From an uncultured Acidobacteriota bacterium (GTDB taxonomy: Bacteria > Acidobacteriota > Terriglobia > Bryobacterales > Bryobacteraceae): a DNA stretch of 15,286 nt. Position 1 is the stretch's first letter, and each line of letters begins with the position of its first letter. Below are positions 7,460-15,167 of this stretch, one piece after another. Location: assembly GCA_937952345.1 (NCBI GenBank), contig CALFYN010000819.1:1-15286 (forward strand), written 5' to 3'. The translations under genes were made by a program, and so were the position numbers. The notes beneath the pieces are model-generated. The model was not told the origin of the DNA, did no database searches, and saw nothing but the letters and a program-made list of their open reading frames with translations.

Positions 7460-10400
7460 ATGATGCGAATGTTGTATCTGGGAGCGCTAGCTCTCGCTTG
7501 CTCTATCACCGCGCTGGCGCAGACGGCGACGGGCACGATTCAAGGGAATGTGACGGATGCGACGGGGGCGTCGATTCCCGATGTCTCGGTGGTGATTCAG
7601 AACAAGAACACCGGGGTGCGGCAGACGACGCAGACCAATGCCAGCGGGGCATTCCTGGTGCCGTATCTGATTCCGGGAGAGTATTCGGCGAGTGCGGAAA
7701 AGAAGGGCTTCGACAAGCATGTTACGTCGGAGATCCGGCTCAGCGTGCAGCAGACGATCGACCTGCCGATTACGCTGAAGATCGGCGAGGTGACGACTAC
7801 CGTGGAAGTGAGCGCGGCGGGGGCGCAACTGGCGACTTCGACATCGGCGGTATCGACGGTGATCACGAACAAGGCGATGATGGATCTGCCGTTGAATGGG
7901 CGGAATCCGTTCAGCCTGGCGACGCTCGCACCGGGGGTGATTCCGGGGGGCGGGTCGACGCCGTGGATCAGCGGCGGGCGGAATGCATCGAGCGAGATCA
8001 CGATTGACGGGACTTCGGTGATTGTGCCGGAGAACAACGTGAGCATTCAGGACACGGGGTATCAGCCGATTGTGGATTCGGTGGAGGAGTTCGCGGTGAT
8101 CACGAATGCGGTGGCGGCGGAGTTTGGGCGCACGGGCGGCGGCGTGATTACGGTGGCGACGCGGAGCGGGACGAATGCGCTTCACGGGTCGCTGTTTGAA
8201 TATCTGCGCAACAGCAAGATAGACTCCAATAGCTGGGCGAATAATCGCAATCGTGTGCGGAAGGCGGCGTTTCAACGGAATCAGTTTGGGGGTGTGATTG
8301 GCGGGCCGGTGGTGTTGCCGAAACTGTATGACGGGCGGAATCGGACGTTCTTCTTTTTCGATGCGCAGGCGACGCGCCAGCGAAGTGCGGCGACATCGAC
8401 GGCGACGATGCCGCTGGCGGCGTGGAAAGCAGGGGACTTTTCGGAGTTGCGGAACGGGAACGGGCAGCCGATTGTGATCTACGATCCGGTGACGGTGCAG
8501 CAGCAGGGGGCGAACGTTTTTGTGCGGACGGCGTTTCCGGGGAATCGTGTGCCGAGCAGCCGGTTCGATCCGATTGCTGTGAATATGCTGCAGTACTGGC
8601 GGGAGCCGAATGCCGTGCCGACGAATGTGTTCACGAATGCGAATAATTACTTTGCATCGGGGAAGGCGGCGAACAATGATGACCGGTTCGATTCGCGCCT
8701 GGATCACAATGTGACGGACAAGTTCCGGTTGTGGGCTCGCGGGTCGTTTTCCGTTGGGAAGAATGTTCCGCTCAATGGGTTTGGAAATGTGGGGACTTCG
8801 TCGGGGGACGGGCCGAGTTTCAACCACAACTACAATGTGGCGGTGAACGCGGTGTACACGATGTCGCCGACGACGATTTTGAACGTGAACTATGGGTTGG
8901 CTCGACGAGTGTCGCACCGGGATCCGTTCTCGAATGGGATGGATCTGCGGGCGTTGGGATTTCCGAGCGATGTCGTGGCGGCGGCATCGACGCAGAATTT
9001 CGAGTTCCCGCGGACGGACGTGGGCGGTAATAACGGCGTGTCGTCGTTGGGACAGGCTACGTTCACGACGTTGCGGATTCAGTCGTACGGCCACGATTCG
9101 CGGGCGGATCTGACGAAGGTATTTTCCAAGCATACGGTGAAGGGCGGCGTGGAGTATCGGAAGCTGTTCATGAATTTCACGCAGCACGGGCAGCCGTCGG
9201 GGCAATATTCATTCGGGAATAATTGGACGCAGCGGCAGGTGGGGGCGGCGAATTCGACGACGCAGGGCAACGGGTTCGCGTCGTTTCTTATGGGGATGAT
9301 GGCGAGCGGGACGATTTCGCATACGTTCTCGGCGGCGACAACGAGCGACTACTGGGGCTTCTATCTCCAGGACGATTGGAAGGTGAGTTCGAAGCTGACG
9401 CTGAATATGGGGTTGCGGTGGGATGTGGATCTGCCTCGGACGGAGCGGTATAACCGGCTGAGCTATTTTGATTTTGGTGCTCCGTCACCGATTGCGGGGA
9501 GAGTGCCGGCGTTTCCGAATCTGGTGGGGGCGATGATGTTTACGTCTCCGGACAAGCGGAGGCAAACACCGACGGATTTGAACAACTGGGGGCCGCGATT
9601 CGGGTTCGCGTATCAGATAAACCAGAAGACGGTGTTTCGCGGGGCATACGCGATTTTGTATTCGGCGTCGGTGTTGCAGGCATCGGGGACATCGGGGAGT
9701 TCGGGCACGCAGGGGTTTCAGAGCAGCACGGGCGCGAATATTTCGTTTGATGGCGGGGTGACTCCGGTGGCCGTGTTCCGGAATCCGTTTCCGAGTGGAT
9801 ACAATTTGCCGGAAGGGGCGGCAGGCGGGCCGGGGACGCAACTGGGGCTGGGGATCGGGGACAGCTTCTTTAATGACTATGTGAATCCGATTGTGCAGCA
9901 GTGGAACGGGAATTTGCAGAGGGATTTTGGGAAGGGATTTCTGGTGGAGGTGGGGTATCTGGGGAGCAAGGGGAACCATCTGATTGACGGCGAGACGAAT
10001 GTGACGTATAACCAGCTTCCGGCGTCTTATTTTGCGTTGGGGAATCAGTTGTTGGGTGCGAATACCGTTCCGAATCCGTTCTTCGGAGTGATTACGAATC
10101 CGACGGCGTCGTTGAGCCAGCCTCGTGTGGCGTACAGCCAGTTGTTGCGGCCGTTTCCACAGTATACGAGCGTGAATGCGTTCCGGAAGCCGCAGGCGAA
10201 CTCGCTGTATCATTCGTTCACGGTGAGCGTGTCGAAGCGCTATAGCCACGGTTTGAATTTGCAGTTGAGCTACACGAACGGGAAGTTGATCGACGATGCA
10301 TCCCAGGTGGTGACGTTTCTGGGTGCGGCGGGACAGAAGCAGGATTTCTACAATCGCGCCGCGGAGCGTTCGATATCGACGCAGGATGTGTCGCAGCGGT

Positions 10401-10942
10401 TTGTGATGAGCGCGAATTACGAATTGCCGTTCGGGAAAGGGCGGGCGTTTCTGAACGATATGCCGAAGGGGTTGGATGTGGCGCTGGGGGGATGGCAGGT
10501 GAATGGGATTGTGACATTCCAGACGGCGATTCCGCTGCAGATTGCCAATGGCGGGAATTTCACGAATCTGGGTTCGCCGGGGCAGCGGCCGAATAATAGC
10601 GGGAAGTCGGCGAAGAAGACGGGGCCGATCGAGGACAGGCTGAATTCGTATTTCGATCAGACGGTGTTTTCACAGGCGGGAAATTTCACGTTCGGGAATA
10701 CGTCGCGGACGTCGCCGGATCTGCGGGGGCCGGGGACACGGGCGTTTGATGCTTCGTTGTTTAAGAAGTTTGCGATTCGGGAGCAGGTGTCGACGGAGTT
10801 CCGGCTGGAGGCGTTCAATGCGTTTAATCATCCGATTTGGAATGCGCCGGGGACGACGGTGAATGCTCCGGGGAGCTTTGGGGTGATTACGGCGAAGGGA
10901 GGGAATCGGAATTTGCAGATGGTGTTGCGGCTGCAGTTTTGA
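7460..10942 (+). CDS. Oar-like TonB-dependent outer-membrane receptor
   Basis: A 1160-aa outer-membrane protein typical of Acidobacteriota. The signal peptide is residues 1-20 (ending SITALA). Residues about 22-115 are a carboxypeptidase-regulatory-like Ig fold (GTIQGNVTDATGASIPDVSV and GEYSASAEKKGF). The plug covers about 118-240 (LPLNGRNPFSLATLAPGV, EEFAVITNAVAAEFGRTGGG). A very large beta-barrel follows, ending in the outer-membrane insertion signal LQMVLRLQF with terminal Phe. A good AAGGAG sits 8 nt before the ATG; a second ATG one codon later is an alternative start. It is separated from the dehydrogenase by 118 bp with a leader of its own. Such receptors are numerous in Acidobacteriota and are thought to import large or scarce nutrients with TonB energy. 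The cargo here is unknown; a link to the dehydrogenase rests on position only. Confidence 0.95.
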   Translation: MMRMLYLGALALACSITALAQTATGTIQGNVTDATGASIPDVSVVIQNKNTGVRQTTQTNASGAFLVPYLIPGEYSASAEKKGFDKHVTSEIRLSVQQTIDLPITLKIGEVTTTVEVSAAGAQLATSTSAVSTVITNKAMMDLPLNGRNPFSLATLAPGVIPGGGSTPWISGGRNASSEITIDGTSVIVPENNVSIQDTGYQPIVDSVEEFAVITNAVAAEFGRTGGGVITVATRSGTNALHGSLFEYLRNSKIDSNSWANNRNRVRKAAFQRNQFGGVIGGPVVLPKLYDGRNRTFFFFDAQATRQRSAATSTATMPLAAWKAGDFSELRNGNGQPIVIYDPVTVQQQGANVFVRTAFPGNRVPSSRFDPIAVNMLQYWREPNAVPTNVFTNANNYFASGKAANNDDRFDSRLDHNVTDKFRLWARGSFSVGKNVPLNGFGNVGTSSGDGPSFNHNYNVAVNAVYTMSPTTILNVNYGLARRVSHRDPFSNGMDLRALGFPSDVVAAASTQNFEFPRTDVGGNNGVSSLGQATFTTLRIQSYGHDSRADLTKVFSKHTVKGGVEYRKLFMNFTQHGQPSGQYSFGNNWTQRQVGAANSTTQGNGFASFLMGMMASGTISHTFSAATTSDYWGFYLQDDWKVSSKLTLNMGLRWDVDLPRTERYNRLSYFDFGAPSPIAGRVPAFPNLVGAMMFTSPDKRRQTPTDLNNWGPRFGFAYQINQKTVFRGAYAILYSASVLQASGTSGSSGTQGFQSSTGANISFDGGVTPVAVFRNPFPSGYNLPEGAAGGPGTQLGLGIGDSFFNDYVNPIVQQWNGNLQRDFGKGFLVEVGYLGSKGNHLIDGETNVTYNQLPASYFALGNQLLGANTVPNPFFGVITNPTASLSQPRVAYSQLLRPFPQYTSVNAFRKPQANSLYHSFTVSVSKRYSHGLNLQLSYTNGKLIDDASQVVTFLGAAGQKQDFYNRAAERSISTQDVSQRFVMSANYELPFGKGRAFLNDMPKGLDVALGGWQVNGIVTFQTAIPLQIANGGNFTNLGSPGQRPNNSGKSAKKTGPIEDRLNSYFDQTVFSQAGNFTFGNTSRTSPDLRGPGTRAFDASLFKKFAIREQVSTEFRLEAFNAFNHPIWNAPGTTVNAPGSFGVITAKGGNRNLQMVLRLQF

Positions 10943-11148
10943 GAGGGGTGAGCATAGTTGCGGGACTAATAGCCACAGAATGTCGATGCGAATTGTAGAT
11001 GACGCAGGGCCTGTGGCAGTGTCCGGCGTAGCCACCACCGGTTTGTCATCACATTGGTGGTGCTGAGCCGAATCGCCGTGCCGGTCTACAGGCTTGCCGG
11101 GTTGTTTCGTAAAAGGATATTGGTGCAGCAATCGGGTGTAGACTGAGT
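10943..11148. other. Intergenic stretch before hicA, no gene supported
   Basis: These 206 bases contain no convincing coding sequence; the minus-strand reading frame across it is an extension of the receptor's antisense frame and resembles no family I recognise. Two inverted repeats are present: GCCACAG/CTGTGGC (10972-10978 with 11011-11017) and CACCACC/GGTGGTG (11033-11039 with 11056-11062). Neither is followed by a T-run, so neither is called a terminator. A weak promoter-like pair (TTGCCG at 11094, TATTGG at 11118) precedes hicA. Confidence 0.4.
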
Positions 11149-11337
11149 TTGGTGAAGGTTCGGGATGTGCTCAGACTGCTGCGCCAGGACGGTTGGGTCC
11201 TCAGGAATCAAGCAGGCAGTCACCGCCAACTGGTTCATCCGGCAAAGCCTGGGAAGGTGACGGTCGCGGGACACGAGTCCGACGAGATGCCGCCAAAGAC
11301 CTTGAAGTCTATAATGAAGCAGGCAGGCATTCCATGA
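11149..11337 (+). CDS. hicA: HicA-family toxin (mRNA interferase)
   Basis: A 62-aa toxin with the double-stranded-RNA-binding-like fold of HicA, which inactivates mRNA when not bound by HicB. The family signature is intact: DVLRLLRQDGWVLRNQAGSH with the catalytic His at H25, then a basic strand (LVHPAKPGKVTVAGH) and the closing helix TLKSIMKQAGIP. Start choice is uncertain: TTG at 11149 or GTG one codon later, neither with a good ribosome-binding site. Its stop overlaps the ATG of hicB (ATGA), the usual toxin-first hicAB arrangement, and HicB probably controls the promoter. Base composition is less G-skewed than the neighbouring receptor and carboxylase genes, which suggests separate acquisition. 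Confidence 0.92.
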   Translation: MVKVRDVLRLLRQDGWVLRNQAGSHRQLVHPAKPGKVTVAGHESDEMPPKTLKSIMKQAGIP

Positions 11338-11543
11338 ATAAGTTCCTGGTTCTTTTCGAAAAATCAACAACCGGCTATGGGGCGTACGCGCCTGATCTTC
11401 CGGGTTGCGTGGCCACAGGCCGCACCCTCGAAGAGACGAGACAACGGATGGCCAAGGCCATGGAAATGCACCTCTCGTCGATGCGGGAAGACGGTGACCC
11501 GATTCCCGAGCCCTCGCATTTCGAAATATTGGAAGCGGTCTAA
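11334..11543 (+). CDS. hicB: HicB-family antitoxin (short form)
   Basis: A 69-aa antitoxin that neutralises HicA. It has the partial RNase-H-like HicB fold: FLVLFEKSTTGYGAYAPDLP (4-23) followed by GCVATGRTLEETRQRMAKAM and the typical end DGDPIPEPSHFEILEAV. It lacks the C-terminal ribbon-helix-helix or HTH DNA-binding domain of longer HicB proteins, as is common in the roughly 70-aa type, so how the locus is autoregulated is unclear. The ATG at 11334 overlaps the hicA stop. A longer reading frame opening at 11193 would overlap most of hicA and is not the true start. Confidence 0.92.
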   Translation: MNKFLVLFEKSTTGYGAYAPDLPGCVATGRTLEETRQRMAKAMEMHLSSMREDGDPIPEPSHFEILEAV

Positions 11544-11737
11544 CGCAGAGGTCGTTTCCTGCCTCGGCTTGGCTCATCGGTGCGCCAGCGCCAGCACAGA
11601 AGGAGCTATGGGAGCCCTGGCATATTGGTGACCCAGTAGAACTGACCCCCCAAGCGCGGCTGCGCATTTGGATGATTCTGAAGATTCGATGCGATCACCC
11701 GGGGCCGCCCACATTTTTGCGGCATACACTGGAATGA
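11544..11737. other. Intergenic stretch with repeated TGACCC motif, possible IS scar
   Basis: No gene is supported in these 194 bases. TGACCC occurs twice, 14 bp apart (11629-11634 and 11643-11648), in the context GGTGACCCAGTAGAACTGAC. Closely spaced repeats of this kind resemble the multiple terminal repeats of IS21-like elements as I remember them, but no transposase is present. A -10-like TACACT (11725-11730) sits just before the carboxyltransferase gene, without a -35. Confidence 0.35.
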
Positions 11738-13336
11738 GTGACGAACGAGACGAATGCGGCACATATGCGCATGCTGGTGGAAAAGCTCCAGCAATTGGAA
11801 GACGGGCTGCGCAAGGGCGGCGGCGCGAAGAAGATTGAGAAGCAGCATCGGGAAGGGAAGCTGACGGCGCGGGAACGGATCGCGAAGCTGATGGACCGCG
11901 GCTCGATGTTTGTGGAGATCGGGCTGCTGGTGGCGCACGATCAGCATGGCGGGCAGGCTCCGGCGGCGGGTGTGGTGACGGGGTTGGCGCGGATTGAAGG
12001 GCGGCCGGCGGTGATTGTGGCGAACGACGCTACGGTGAAGGCTGGGGCGTGGTGGCCGGAGACGATTACGAAGATTCTGCGGGCGCAGGAAATCGCGATG
12101 CGGGCGCGGGCGCCGATTGTGTACCTGGTGGATTCGGCGGGGGTGAACCTGCCGCTGCAGGATGGGATTTTTCCGGGGCAATATGGGGCGGCTCGGATCT
12201 TTTACTACAATTCGTTGATGCGGCGGAGACTGCGTGTGCCGCAGATTTCGGCGGTGATGGGGCCGTGCATCGCGGGCGGCGCGTATTTGCCGGCGTTGAG
12301 CGATTGCATCTTCATGGTGGAGAAGACAAGCTTCATGGGGCTGGGCGGGCCGAATCTGGTGAAAGGCGCGACGGGGCACAAGGTGGATGCCGAATCGCTG
12401 GGCGGGGCGGCGATGCATACGACGACGAGCGGCGTGGCGCATTACATGGCGAAGAACGATGAACATTGCCTGGAGCTGATCCGGCAGAAGTTTCGGGAGA
12501 TGCGGGCGGCTCCGGATGGTGTGAAAGGGAGCAGGGCGGCGAAGTCGGCGGATGGATTGTACGATGTGCTGCCGGCCGATCACCGATTGCCGTATCCGGT
12601 GGATGAAGTGGTGGAGCGGCTGGTGGATGGCGAGGATTACTTAGAGTTTCAACCGGCGCATGCTCCGGAGATTTTGTGTGCGAACGCGCGGATTCACGGG
12701 CATGCGGTGGCGCTGATTGCCAACCGGCGCGGGTTTTTGAAGCAGGACGGAAAGCCTCGGATTGGCGGGATTGTGTATACGGAATCGGCGAGAAAGGTTT
12801 CGTATTTCGTGGAGGCGGCGGATCGGGCGGGGACTCCGATTTTGTATTTGCAGGATGTGAGCGGGTTCATGGTGGGTCCGGATGCGGAGACATCGGGGAT
12901 TATTCGCGCCGGGGCGGAGATGGTGGAATCGATGGCGTGCTGCACGGTGCCGAAGATTCTGCTGGTGTTGAATCATGCGTCGGGGGCGGGGTATTACGCG
13001 ATGGGCGGGCAGGGGTTCGATCCGCATTTTACGTTTAGCTGGCCGACGGCTCGGATTGGCGTGATGGAAGGGGATTCGGCGATTCAGGCGGTGTTCGGGC
13101 CGGAGTTGGATAAATTGAAGGCGGCGGGAGAGGCGGTGCCGGCGGAGTTGCAGGCGCGGATTGACCAGACGCGGGCGGATTACGAGCGGTGGCTCGATTC
13201 GTTTCATGCGGCCTCGCGTGGGCATTGCGATGCGTTGCTGGATCCGATTGCGACGCGGCGGACGCTGGCGTTCGTGCTGGAGTTTCTTGCGTATTCGGGG
13301 CACAGAGAGCATCTGGTATTGGAGACATTGCGATGA
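11738..13336 (+). CDS. Acyl-CoA carboxylase carboxyltransferase (beta) subunit
   Basis: A 532-aa cytoplasmic carboxyltransferase of the methylcrotonyl-/geranyl-/propionyl-CoA carboxylase family, which moves CO2 from carboxybiotin to an acyl-CoA. The N-terminal half has the RERIAKLMDRGSMFVEIG segment (46-62) and the first oxyanion loop MGPCIAGGAYLPALS (174-188). GLGGPNLVKGATGHKVDAES (201-220) is the conserved acyl-CoA region. The C-terminal half has GIVYTESARKVSYFVEAADR (344-363), LQDVSGFMVG and the second oxyanion loop ASGAGYYAMGG (414-424). The closing DPIATRRTLAFVL is typical. Many positions differ from textbook MCC (NHASGAGYYAM in place of GGSYGAGNYGM), so the substrate is open. The start is GTG at 11738; ATG at 11765 is an alternative. 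The upstream ATG at 11734 is out of frame. No biotin carboxylase subunit is in the window. It overlaps the AtuA gene by ATGA. Confidence 0.9.
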   Translation: MTNETNAAHMRMLVEKLQQLEDGLRKGGGAKKIEKQHREGKLTARERIAKLMDRGSMFVEIGLLVAHDQHGGQAPAAGVVTGLARIEGRPAVIVANDATVKAGAWWPETITKILRAQEIAMRARAPIVYLVDSAGVNLPLQDGIFPGQYGAARIFYYNSLMRRRLRVPQISAVMGPCIAGGAYLPALSDCIFMVEKTSFMGLGGPNLVKGATGHKVDAESLGGAAMHTTTSGVAHYMAKNDEHCLELIRQKFREMRAAPDGVKGSRAAKSADGLYDVLPADHRLPYPVDEVVERLVDGEDYLEFQPAHAPEILCANARIHGHAVALIANRRGFLKQDGKPRIGGIVYTESARKVSYFVEAADRAGTPILYLQDVSGFMVGPDAETSGIIRAGAEMVESMACCTVPKILLVLNHASGAGYYAMGGQGFDPHFTFSWPTARIGVMEGDSAIQAVFGPELDKLKAAGEAVPAELQARIDQTRADYERWLDSFHAASRGHCDALLDPIATRRTLAFVLEFLAYSGHREHLVLETLR

Positions 13337-14667
13337 TTCGGATAGCCAACGGGCAGGGATTCTGGGGGGATTGGCTGGAGGCTCCGGTGCGGCTGGTGGA
13401 GCAGGGGCCGATTGACTACCTGGCGCTGGATTATCTGGCTGAGGTCACGATGTCGATCGTGCAGAAGCAGAAGCTGGCGGATCCGGAGTTGGGTTACGCT
13501 CGCGATTTTCCGCCGCTCATTGGGCGCATTGCGGGGCGGATTCGGGAGCGTGGGATCAAGGTGGTGGCGAATGCGGGAGGAGTGAATCCGGTGGCGTGCG
13601 CGCGGGAGGTGCGGCGACTGGCTCCGGGATTGAAGGTGGCGGTGGTGCTGGGGGATGATTTGTACGACCGGGTGGGGGATTTGCTGGCGCGCGGGCATGC
13701 GATGAAGAACATGGATACGGGCGAGCCGCTGGCTGCGATTCGGGATCGGATCCTGAGCGCGAATGCGTATATCGGGGCGTTTCCGGTGGCGGAGGCGCTG
13801 GCTACGGGCGCGGATGTGGTGATTGCGGGACGGTGTACGGATACGGCGCTGGCGCTGGCTCCGATGATTCACGCGTACGGTTGGAGCGCGGAGCAGCATG
13901 ATCTGCTGGCGGCGGGGACGATTGCGGGGCATATTATCGAATGCGGGGCGCAGTGCACGGGCGGGAATTGCCAGGTGGACTGGCAGCGGATTCCGGACAT
14001 GGCGAATATCGGGTATCCGATTGTGGAGGCGGAGGCGGATGGGACGTTTGTGGTGACGAAGCACGCGGGCACGGGCGGGCGCGTGCATAGCGATGTGGTG
14101 AAGGAGCAGTTGCTGTATGAGTTGGGTGATCCGGTGAACTACATTACTCCGGATTGCGTGGCGGATTTCACGTCGATCCGGCTGGAGGATGTGGGGCCGG
14201 ATCGAGTGCGGGTGAGCGGAATTCGCGGGGGGCCGCGGCCGGCGATGCTGAAGGTGAGTATCAGCTACGCGTGGGGATATAAGGCGATCGGGACGCTGGT
14301 GTATTCGTGGCCGCAGGCGCTGGAGAAAGCGAAAGCGGCGGACAGGATTGTGCGGGAGCGGCTGCGGGCTTTGGGGTTGGGGTTTGATGAGATTTACACG
14401 GAGTATTTCGGCGTGAATGCGTGCCATGGGCCGGCTGCTGCGCCGGTGGAGGATCCGGCGGAGGTGCAAGTGCGGATCGGGGTGCGCGGGGCGGACCGGA
14501 AGGCGGTGGATCGCTTCACGCGGGAATTGGTGCCGCTGGTGTTGAATGGGCCTCCGACAGGGACGGGGTTTGGGGATGGGCGTCCGGCGGTACGGGAGGT
14601 GGTGGCGTATTGGCCGGCGCTGCTCGACCGGAGTGAGATTACGACTCGTGTGGAGGTGGTGGAATGA
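13333..14667 (+). CDS. AtuA family protein (DUF1446), N-terminal domain only
   Basis: A 444-aa member of the acyclic terpene utilisation AtuA family. Conserved blocks are visible in order: ANGQGFWGDW (5-14), DYLALDYLAEVTM (28-40), VVANAGGVNPVACA (77-90), VVIAGRCTDTALALAPMIHA (162-181), AGHIIECGAQCTGGN (198-212) and TKHAGTGGRV (242-251). In Pseudomonas, atuA is in the cluster for citronellol/geraniol catabolism beside geranyl-CoA carboxylase; its biochemical role is not settled. The ATG at 13333 overlaps the carboxyltransferase stop (ATGA), and this start is preferred over a longer frame opening at 13189 because that extension would lie wholly inside the carboxyltransferase gene and the conserved domain begins at MIRIANGQGF. 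The C-terminal domain found in one-piece AtuA proteins is encoded by the next gene. Confidence 0.92.
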   Translation: MIRIANGQGFWGDWLEAPVRLVEQGPIDYLALDYLAEVTMSIVQKQKLADPELGYARDFPPLIGRIAGRIRERGIKVVANAGGVNPVACAREVRRLAPGLKVAVVLGDDLYDRVGDLLARGHAMKNMDTGEPLAAIRDRILSANAYIGAFPVAEALATGADVVIAGRCTDTALALAPMIHAYGWSAEQHDLLAAGTIAGHIIECGAQCTGGNCQVDWQRIPDMANIGYPIVEAEADGTFVVTKHAGTGGRVHSDVVKEQLLYELGDPVNYITPDCVADFTSIRLEDVGPDRVRVSGIRGGPRPAMLKVSISYAWGYKAIGTLVYSWPQALEKAKAADRIVRERLRALGLGFDEIYTEYFGVNACHGPAAAPVEDPAEVQVRIGVRGADRKAVDRFTRELVPLVLNGPPTGTGFGDGRPAVREVVAYWPALLDRSEITTRVEVVE

Positions 14668-14978
14668 AGCTGTCGGAGATTGCGCATACGCGTTCGGGGG
14701 ATAAAGGCGATGTGGTGAATATCGGGGTGATTGCGTACCGGGCGGAGGATTATCCGGTGCTGGTGCGGGAGGTGACGGCGGAGCGGGTGAAGGCTCATTT
14801 TGGGGATTTGGTGAAGGGTCGGGTGGTTCGGTATGAGTTGCCGAATCTGGGGGCGTTGAATTTTCTGCTGGAGGAGGCGCTGGGGGGCGGGGGGTCGTTG
14901 TCGCTGCGGGTGGATGCGCAGGGGAAGACGTTTGGGGCGGCGTTGTTGGGGATGGAGATTGAGGCTGGGGCTTGGTAA
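14664..14978 (+). CDS. AtuA-related small protein (detached C-terminal domain)
   Basis: A 104-aa protein matching the C-terminal domain of full-length AtuA: MKLSEIAHTRSGDKGDVVNI (1-20), then VTAERVKAHFGDLVKGRVVR, YELPNLGALNFLLEEALGGG and SLRVDAQGKTFGAALL. Its start overlaps the AtuA stop (ATGA), so the two halves should be made in equal amounts and probably work together. Function is unknown beyond association with acyl-CoA carboxylases. It is full length; the following toxin fragment begins directly after its stop in the same frame. Confidence 0.9.
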   Translation: MKLSEIAHTRSGDKGDVVNIGVIAYRAEDYPVLVREVTAERVKAHFGDLVKGRVVRYELPNLGALNFLLEEALGGGGSLSLRVDAQGKTFGAALLGMEIEAGAW

Positions 14979-14989
14979 GGACTTCAGGG

Positions 14990-15007
14990 TAGTCTGTTGA
15001 CAGACTA
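14990..15007 (+). repeat. Perfect inverted repeat at the toxin-fragment junction
   Basis: TAGTCTGT-TG-ACAGACTA has two perfect 8-bp arms and a 2-nt centre. It contains TTGACA (14997-15002), a consensus -35 hexamer, but no good -10 at the right distance was found. It lies exactly at the 5' end of the truncated toxin gene and may be an operator or a trace of the event that removed the toxin's N-terminal half. Confidence 0.55.
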
Positions 15008-15167
15008 TCGCGTACTTTACGTCTTTGATCCGCGCCGCCACGCCATTCTGCTGATTGGGGGCGACAAGACCGGTCAAGATCGCTGGTATGAGGAGCACGT
15101 GCCACTCGCCGAGAAGATCTATTCGAAGTACTTGCAAGAGTTGAAACGGGAGGGACTAATCCCATGA
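14997..15167 (+). pseudogene. HigB/RelE-type toxin, 5'-truncated
   Basis: The reading frame gives the C-terminal half of a RelE/HigB-like (phage Gp49-like) toxin: DYRVLYVFDPRRHAILLIGG, then DKTGQDRWYEEHVPLAEKIY and a closing LQELKREGLIP. Full-length relatives are about 105-120 aa; only about 56 aa remain from the nearest possible start, TTG at 14997. The missing N-terminal half cannot lie upstream, because the conserved end of the AtuA-related gene occupies that space and its TAA is in the same frame. An AGGG at 14986-14989 could allow translation from the TTG, so a short peptide may be made, but toxin activity is unlikely. Its stop overlaps the ATG of the following antitoxin. Confidence 0.75.

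Noticed and set aside
7487..9205. 572-aa minus-strand open frame
   Set aside because: Antisense shadow of the TonB receptor, with an Arg/His/Pro-rich low-complexity product and no recognisable family.
10972..11062. Two 7-bp inverted repeats as terminator of the receptor gene
   Set aside because: Long loops and no T-run after either; neither meets the usual form of an intrinsic terminator.
10943..11131. Minus-strand frame extending into the gap before hicA
   Set aside because: No recognisable motif or domain; most of it is antisense to the receptor.
11193..11543. Longer 116-aa frame for the HicB antitoxin
   Set aside because: The first 47 residues overlap hicA and resemble nothing; the HicB fold begins at the ATG at 11334.
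13189..13332. N-terminal extension of the AtuA protein
   Set aside because: It lies wholly inside the carboxyltransferase gene and the conserved domain starts at 13333.
14997..15025. Promoter built on TTGACA in the inverted repeat
   Set aside because: The hexamer 17 nt downstream (CGTCTT) does not resemble a -10, so no promoter is called.
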